Below the pieces are notes generated by a model. It did no database searches. It was not told the origin of the DNA and saw only the letters and a list, made by a program, of their open reading frames with translations. This document shows, one piece after another, positions 58,520 to 64,000 of a stretch of 64,000 bases of DNA. The stretch is from Eopsaltria australis (taxonomy: Eukaryota; Chordata; Aves; Passeriformes; Petroicidae). Location: NCBI GenBank assembly GCA_034509425.1, contig JAVTVJ010011652.1, positions 310,001-374,000 on the forward strand, written 5' to 3'. A program made the translations under genes and the position numbers. The number at the start of each line of letters is the position of its first letter. The first letter of the stretch is position 1.

Positions 58520-58990
58520 AGAGCCTGATACCCAGTTTGCCTTCTAGTCAGGTGACTCTGCTTCTGTAGTGAAAATTAAATTAATTGTTTTCAACTTTCC
58601 CTGTAAATTGTGTTTGTCTATACTTCTCATTATTTTTGTTGATCTTCTCTGAGCTGTATCTAAATTTTCTACATTTTTCTTGGTGGGATGCTCAAACCCA
58701 ATTGCAATATTCCAGCTGAGATCTCTCAGATGTATGCAGAGCAGAATGTCCCTCTCCCATACCTTACACATAACACATCTGCCAGTGCATTCCAGGGCAG
58801 GACCATCCTTGTGTGTACAGTGTGGTGGTGGCCATTCAGATGGTCTGTAATAACCTCCAATTCTGCAGTGATTTTGCTGAACCAGTGACCCTTGACTCGT
58901 GTTTTTGTGTTTTATTTCTATTTGTGTTTTTACTGAATTTTATTGTGTTGATGTCAGACCATTACTTATGAACTGGTGCCCATTTGTAAT
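58520..58990 (-). mobile_element. Ancient CR1/L3-like LINE, reverse transcriptase (ORF2) remnant
   Basis: On the minus strand this stretch encodes a decayed piece of the C-terminal part of a CR1-type ORF2 protein. The clearest block, about 58619-58700, translates to KKNVENLDTAQRRSTKIMRS, which resembles the family's 'VQRRATKMIRGL' block. Further upstream on the minus strand, around 58840-58860, is ELEVITDHL, matching the family's 'DLGVIVDHKL' block. The plus-strand text 'GAATTTTATTGTGTTGATG' near 58940-58960 is the reverse complement of the block that precedes the 'KFNK(D)KCKVLHLG' motif. Stops and frameshifts interrupt the frame, so it is inactive. The divergence and sequence type suggest an old amniote copy rather than a young avian subfamily. 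The boundary below 58619 is uncertain. Confidence 0.72.
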
Positions 58991-61765
58991 CTGAATTTTT
59001 TAGCAGCAGGAACAAGCTCTCCTTGTTGTGGAAATAAAGAGTTTCTCCTTAAAACCTGTTTGGGAAGGGATGGATGAGGAGGGGTGAAACTGTTTCAATG
59101 GTTGGCATTGCTTTCCCAGCTGTCCTGTTGGAACTGCTCTTCCAACTTTGTCAGGAACTACAATAGCAGAAGCTTGGGCTTGGACAGAAAGGTTTTTTTG
59201 GCATGGATATATTGAGCTGAAAAATACTAGCACTGACTCTGAAAAGAGGGCTACTGCTACCTCTGTCCTTTACCTGGATTTCTGTCAGTCTGGACATCAG
59301 ATTCTCGAACCCAGCCCTCCTGTGGATGTCCAGTCTCCTCCCAGAGCTCTGAAATGTAAATGTGGATGTGTGAGTGTTTTATGTTTGCGTGTGGAAAATG
59401 AAGCATGGGTTAAGCTGAGTTATGTTCACTGCTCTGGGAATATAAAAAATGTTCCCAGAGCAAAGCCAAGATTTTAAACCACTCTTTCAAAGTTATGAGC
59501 TGGTGCTTCAGCACAAGTCTGCCCCTCCCACCTGAAGAGAAATTACCTCTACAACCTCTGGAAGATGAAACATGGTGAATTGAATTAAATCAAACGCTCA
59601 TCTCCTCCAGTGACTCATCTGCTTTTTAGCATCAGTGGATGGACAATGTTGTCCTCTCTCTTTGAAGAAGCAGTTTAGAGTAATTCCCTTTTAATTTGTC
59701 ACCAGTGAATTTTGCAAGTCTCTAACCAAAGTCTTCAGAGGCAATTCATCAAACCTGACCTGGCTCCAGTGTCCCCAGAGCAAGACCTGCTCCTGGGGGA
59801 GCACTGTCATCTCTATTGCTATGCTTTATCTGCAGCAGACCAGGGAGAAAGAGCAGTAAAAATGTCTTTAGCTGTCAGTACAGGCATCATTCCTGCTGCT
59901 GGGAAGAGGAGGTAACAAGCCTGCATCAAAGGGAGATGTCCTGAAAAACATCACTGTAAGCACAAGCCTGTTAGTGCCTTTTTTGTGAACATATTGTTTG
60001 CACTTAAGTATTTCACTGCTGCCTTAAAAATGCAGAGTGCAGAAGGAGTCAGAATTAATCCCATCCTCTCCTCTGTAATGAATATTCACCTGTTTTCAGC
60101 TGTACATCTCCCTTCTGAAGTAACATCTGAGGACTTTATTCCTTTTGCATCCATCAGGATTCTTCTTCAGTCTGTCATTCCCTGCTCTTAGATACCTGAC
60201 ACTGACTTTCTCCTGGCTGATCCTTGTATCCCTCATAAAATCCTTCATAAAATCAGACTCCTGTCTCCCAATCCTTTTTGATTATTTCCTGCTGCCCATC
60301 CAGTGCTTTCTTTTCTCATAAATTTCTTTACTGCTTTCAGCTCTCTGTTCTCTACACAGAACAATAGCATTTACCTGAATCTTCAGATAGCTTTGAATAT
60401 TATCTTTCTTCCCTTTCCCTTTCATTTAAATGTATTGTGTTCCCAAAAAGCTCCAAACTGCCACAGCAGTTATTTCCTAGTGAGACTGAAGGAGATACTT
60501 GAAAATACTTCCAAACTGCTGCATTTCTCATTCCTAGCATCCAAATTCCCTCCCTTCTGGTTATCGTGGGCAGATGGCAAGAAAAACGTGGGCTGTGAAT
60601 GACCTTCACTTCTGCCCTGACACCTCTCTGAAATCAAAGCTGAGTGGGGACAGAGGATTTTATTTCCACGTGGTGCATTTGCTGCCACACTTCCCTCCAG
60701 GATGCTGCCCAAGGATTGTGATGGGTGTGTGGTTTTCCTGTTTCTGCCAACACAGGTGTCACTGCTGTCCTTGGGCTGCCTCCAGCAGCATCCCAGCAGC
60801 TGGAGCCCTCCTGCTGTCCCTGCCCAGGGTCACAGTGCCCTGTGGGGCAGCAGCTCCTGGGTGGCTCTCACAGGCTATGTCACCAAGCCCAGCAATGTCC
60901 CTGCCCATCCTCTGTGGTGGCTTTTGAAAACCTTACTGGAGAATCTGTGCTGGCAGCAGGGAAAGGTGCTGCTGTGGAAAGGCTGATCAGGGAGACAAGG
61001 ATGAAAATATGTTAATGGTATTTAAACCTGCAGTGCTTTCAGCTAAGAACAGTCCAGCTTTGCTGGTTCTGCAGGGCTCTGCCTTTTGGGGAACCATTGG
61101 TGTGAACCAATGCTGCAATCTGCACTTAATGCTCATCTGTAAAACACAACCCTGGTAAAAATAGCAGCCCTTCAGACTCTGCTGGGTGCATAAAGAAATG
61201 CACTGTGGTGTATTTGGGATTAAATCCTTTAATAGCAGTAATTCTTCCACTGCAGCACAAAGCATTTCACTTTATACTGGAGCATGTCCAGAAAGACTGT
61301 TTAGTGGAATGGATTAACAACTTGAATGCTACTTTAAATATTTAGATTTTCATTCAGTATCCCAGATCCAGGCTCATAAGGGAACAAAGAACCTCATTCC
61401 AGATCCAGAGGACTAGGATATTGATTGCAGGACTCCAGCTGCATGGAAATAATGCAATAGACCACAAATATCTCAGATGTTGTATCAGCTGGGTAATTTC
61501 TTATTGCTTTTGGGAAAATGCATCTGTTCTGATGCAGATGTTGCTGTCCAATGCAAGACCAAAATGAGCAATATATTCGTGCCTCCTGGTAGTAATATCT
61601 AAATACTGTAGATTAATATTTTTTCCCCTCTTTTGAGCATATTATCTTTCATTCTGTCTGGAGCAGTATTATTTTGTGCATCTGTCACTGATAGTGATGT
61701 GCTGGGAGGAAGGGAGAGCATAATCATTTAGTTATGAGACACTGAATAAAACAAATGATCTTTTT
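58991..61765. other. Unique non-coding DNA
   Basis: A 12-base direct repeat (TCATAAAATCCT, then TCATAAAATCAG) sits at 60233-60256. The GC-richer text at 60.66-60.92 kb holds overlapping 94-117 codon plus frames of low complexity (P, A, S, C). No gene supported. Confidence 0.5.
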
Positions 61766-61900
61766 ATAGATTCATAGTATTTCAGTCCGGAAGGGATTGT
61801 TGCATTTAGCCTGACCTTCTCTATATCACATCTTTATAAAGCCAGAGCTGCCTAATAATTTCTTGAGGCCCATGTTGCACACAATTATCAGTCTCCTGGA
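61766..61900 (-). mobile_element. Ancient CR1-like LINE, 3' end fragment
   Basis: Read on the plus strand, 'ATAGATTCATAGTATTTCAG', 'TCCGGAAGGGATTGTTGCAT' and 'TTAGCCTGACCTTCTC' follow the pattern of the reverse complement of an old amniote CR1 3' end. In turtles and crocodilians that end typically reads as an ATAGATTC repeat followed by 'GGCCAGAAGGGACCATT' and 'CTAGTCTGACCTCCT'. The 'AATAATTTCTTGAGGCC' segment continues the match. The element is on the minus strand with its tail at the low-coordinate side. Its 3' tail lies at a higher coordinate than the minus-strand ORF2 remnant at 58.5-59.0 kb, which is the wrong order for one element, so the two are separate insertions. Confidence 0.62.
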
Positions 61901-64000
61901 TAAATACCAGCTGTTGGGATCCTTCCAGCTATGCCTTTTCCTGAAAAGCCTTCTGTATAATAAAAGGGGACTGATGATGCTCTTTTTTGAAAGAAAATTG
62001 TGCTACAAGGAGCCAGGAATGTAAGAAGGAGCTTCAGGTCCAGGGGGAATGAGGGTTTCTGGCACAACTCTGAAAGTAGGGAGGATGAAGGTGTTGAAAT
62101 GAAAGGATTTCCCAATCTGGCAGCCAGCTTCTTCCATTTCAGAGTGGGAGAATCATGGGGAGACCAGACAGCAGTGCCCTAGAACAGGAGACTTCTCCCT
62201 CAGGTTGCAGCAGCTGTTGGCAGCGTCTAAGAGAAAGGATGCTGTGTGTAAAGCAGCAGGAACATTTGCCCCTATGGCACTAAAATGGGCCTGTTCTTTC
62301 TTTTTCTTTTTTTGTTCTTGTGCATGTTGTCTCAATAATGAGCAGCTTAGCCACAGCAATCAGCAACCATGTGATGGGTTTCTAATGGGTTTTCTGATCA
62401 CACAGGGCTATAGATGTCCCGCAGTGAGACTGGATTTGTGAGGTTTTTACCTGTGCGTGTCAATGATAGTTGGTCTGTCAGTGCACGAGCTGCAGTGCCT
62501 GCAGTGAGGAGCTGGATTTTGGTTATGTTTTGTTTTACTCAGAGCCTTGTGAGCTCCAGACAGATACTGGAGCTCTCCAAATGTTTGTGTCAGTGACTTT
62601 TCTGACACCTGCCTGTGCAGATACAATTACAGCAGCACAGCCCTGTCAGGCCATTAGACACCATCAATCAATAGTGGTTATGGCTGCAGTTCCAAAAGTG
62701 GGATAGCAACAGGATGCCTGCAAAATGAACCTCCCTTTTTACTCTGAACAGAGCATGAACTGTGTCAGCAACTGCACTGTGGTATCTCTCACTTCTGAAT
62801 GCTGTTTCCCTGAAAAATGAGCACAAAGTAACCTTTATCTCGTGGTTTTTTGTGTGTGCCTTGTGCCTGCCAGGCTGTAACAAGCTTTCTTGAGAAGATT
62901 GCCTCTCTCCCTTCCTTTTGGGACTCAAAACATACCAGATGGGACCCCAGGTGTGGAGCCTGAGTGTGGCTGCCTGACCTTCTCCAGGACAGCAATTGAC
63001 AGTTCCGATGGTTTCTCTCCTCCAGTCTGTTTTTTCTCCCTTTTTAAATTTTTCTTTGTTATTAATTCTGTATTTGGTTGGGGTTCTTGTCACTTCTGAA
63101 TGAAACACTTTCAACCTGATCTTGGCTCTCTCTCTGGGAAAAAAGGTACTCAGGAGAAAAATAACTTCCTTCTTATTTTGACACAGCCTTCTATACAGCC
63201 TGAATACCAGGAAAGCCATTTATAGAGCATGTACAGTAATTGCATGCTTAATATTTCATCAGCTGCATTAAGAGTAATGTCACTGAAACCAGGTATAGAT
63301 TTGAAAGGATCTCTTTTGATTAAAAGTGACTTTAGAGCTTCTTGTGTATAAGAATAGCAGCAGGGTATGTTACCATGGGTGTTGCTGTGGGGTTCTGAAT
63401 TTAATAATTCAACACACATAGACACACACAGAGATTTGCTTTGAGATTTTTTGGACAAAGCATGTGCTCCTGTTTGGCAGTGATCCTCTAATTACACCAA
63501 GATTAGACTGGTGTGAAGTAGATTACTGCAGCTTGAGCCACTCTCCTTTTTCACAGCCAAGAGATTGCAATATTTTCAGGTAGTGCAAACCTCAAGCTTT
63601 CATTGCCATGCTCCAGGTGACAGCTGTAGGAAACAAAGATTAGAATCCAGAGTGGTTTTCTACCAGACTTCCTTTAGCCTCTCGTGGTAGGATGTCATGA
63701 AATATTTGGATTTGAGGCAGAAATATTTCCTTTGGAGCAGTGCTTTAATTCTACTGCACCATCTCCAAAGATCTGCTGCCAGTGGGGCTGAAGCCCTTCA
63801 AACATGGAAAATAAAAGAAGGAATTTATTGGATGTGTCTTCATAATAAATCTCCTGAACTTCACTCTTGTCTTAAAAATGAGAAATAATCTTTGCAAGAA
63901 GATCTTGTGCTAAATAATAAAGAGGAATCCCTCAATAGCAAGTGTCAGTCATTCTCTTGAGAAACACCCTTGTTATTTGTAATTTCTTTTTATTATTAAG
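61901..64000. other. Unique non-coding DNA to the window end
   Basis: The 183-codon minus frame at 62668-63219 is basic and low in motif content, with no recognised domain; I treat it as chance. A short CA-rich stretch lies at 63411-63430. The sequence ends in AT-rich text without a feature. Confidence 0.5.

Noticed and set aside
62668..63219. 183-codon minus-strand open frame
   Set aside because: Basic, compositionally plain peptide with no known motif, and no promoter, splice or polyadenylation context to support it.
1..64000. tRNA, rRNA, microRNA, CRISPR, prokaryotic operon or complete provirus
   Set aside because: No tRNA B-box with a foldable cloverleaf, no known microRNA seed hairpin that I recognised, no spaced direct repeats, no ribosome-binding-site and long-ORF pattern, and no paired long terminal repeats were seen.

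Overview
This window looks like non-coding nuclear DNA from a vertebrate, most probably a bird. The main evidence is the repeats. The recognisable interspersed repeats are all CR1-type LINE fragments: two young-looking avian-style 3' ends in plus orientation (about 25.33-25.47 kb and 41.21-41.37 kb), one in minus orientation (41.62-41.76 kb), and two older, amniote-style CR1/L3-like remnants in minus orientation (about 58.5-59.0 kb and 61.77-61.9 kb). I saw no mammalian Alu, L1 or MIR sequence. Repeat density is low, CpG is sparse, and open frames are short and overlap on both strands. A reptile with a similar CR1 content cannot be excluded from sequence alone.

I could not support a single protein-coding gene. 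The longest open frames (221, 205, 183, 159 and 147 codons) have no recognisable domain, compete with frames on the opposite strand, and lie in GC-rich or ordinary DNA where chance frames are expected. The window is therefore best read as a gene desert or the inside of a very large intron. No tRNA, rRNA, CRISPR array or complete mobile element was seen.

Layout: 0-12 kb is plain unique sequence with an octamer-bearing AT-rich block near 2.2-2.46 kb and a homeodomain-rich block at 10.05-10.34 kb. 12-25 kb holds two further enhancer-like blocks (12.72-12.96 and 16.97-17.33 kb) and small tandem duplications. 25-36 kb has one CR1 end, a cluster of AT-rich perfect inverted repeats (27.72-28.13 kb), GC-richer stretches near 30.7-31.0 and 33.0-33.3 kb, and two HOX/MEIS-type motif clusters (33.81-34.07 and 35.33-35.47 kb). 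36-45 kb has a compound microsatellite and the tail-to-tail CR1 pair. 45.5-46.9 kb is the most feature-dense part: a strong splice acceptor leading into a 78-codon open frame, a POU-type motif block, and a perfect match to the CTCF core. 49.39-49.66 kb is the best enhancer candidate by motif content. 54-64 kb holds an E-box block, a 41-bp duplication around a CR1-tail-like sequence, an AT-rich tract, and the two old CR1 remnants.

The regulatory calls are inferences from motif content and local base composition. They need alignment to other vertebrate genomes to be accepted. I did not find evidence of a new biological system here.
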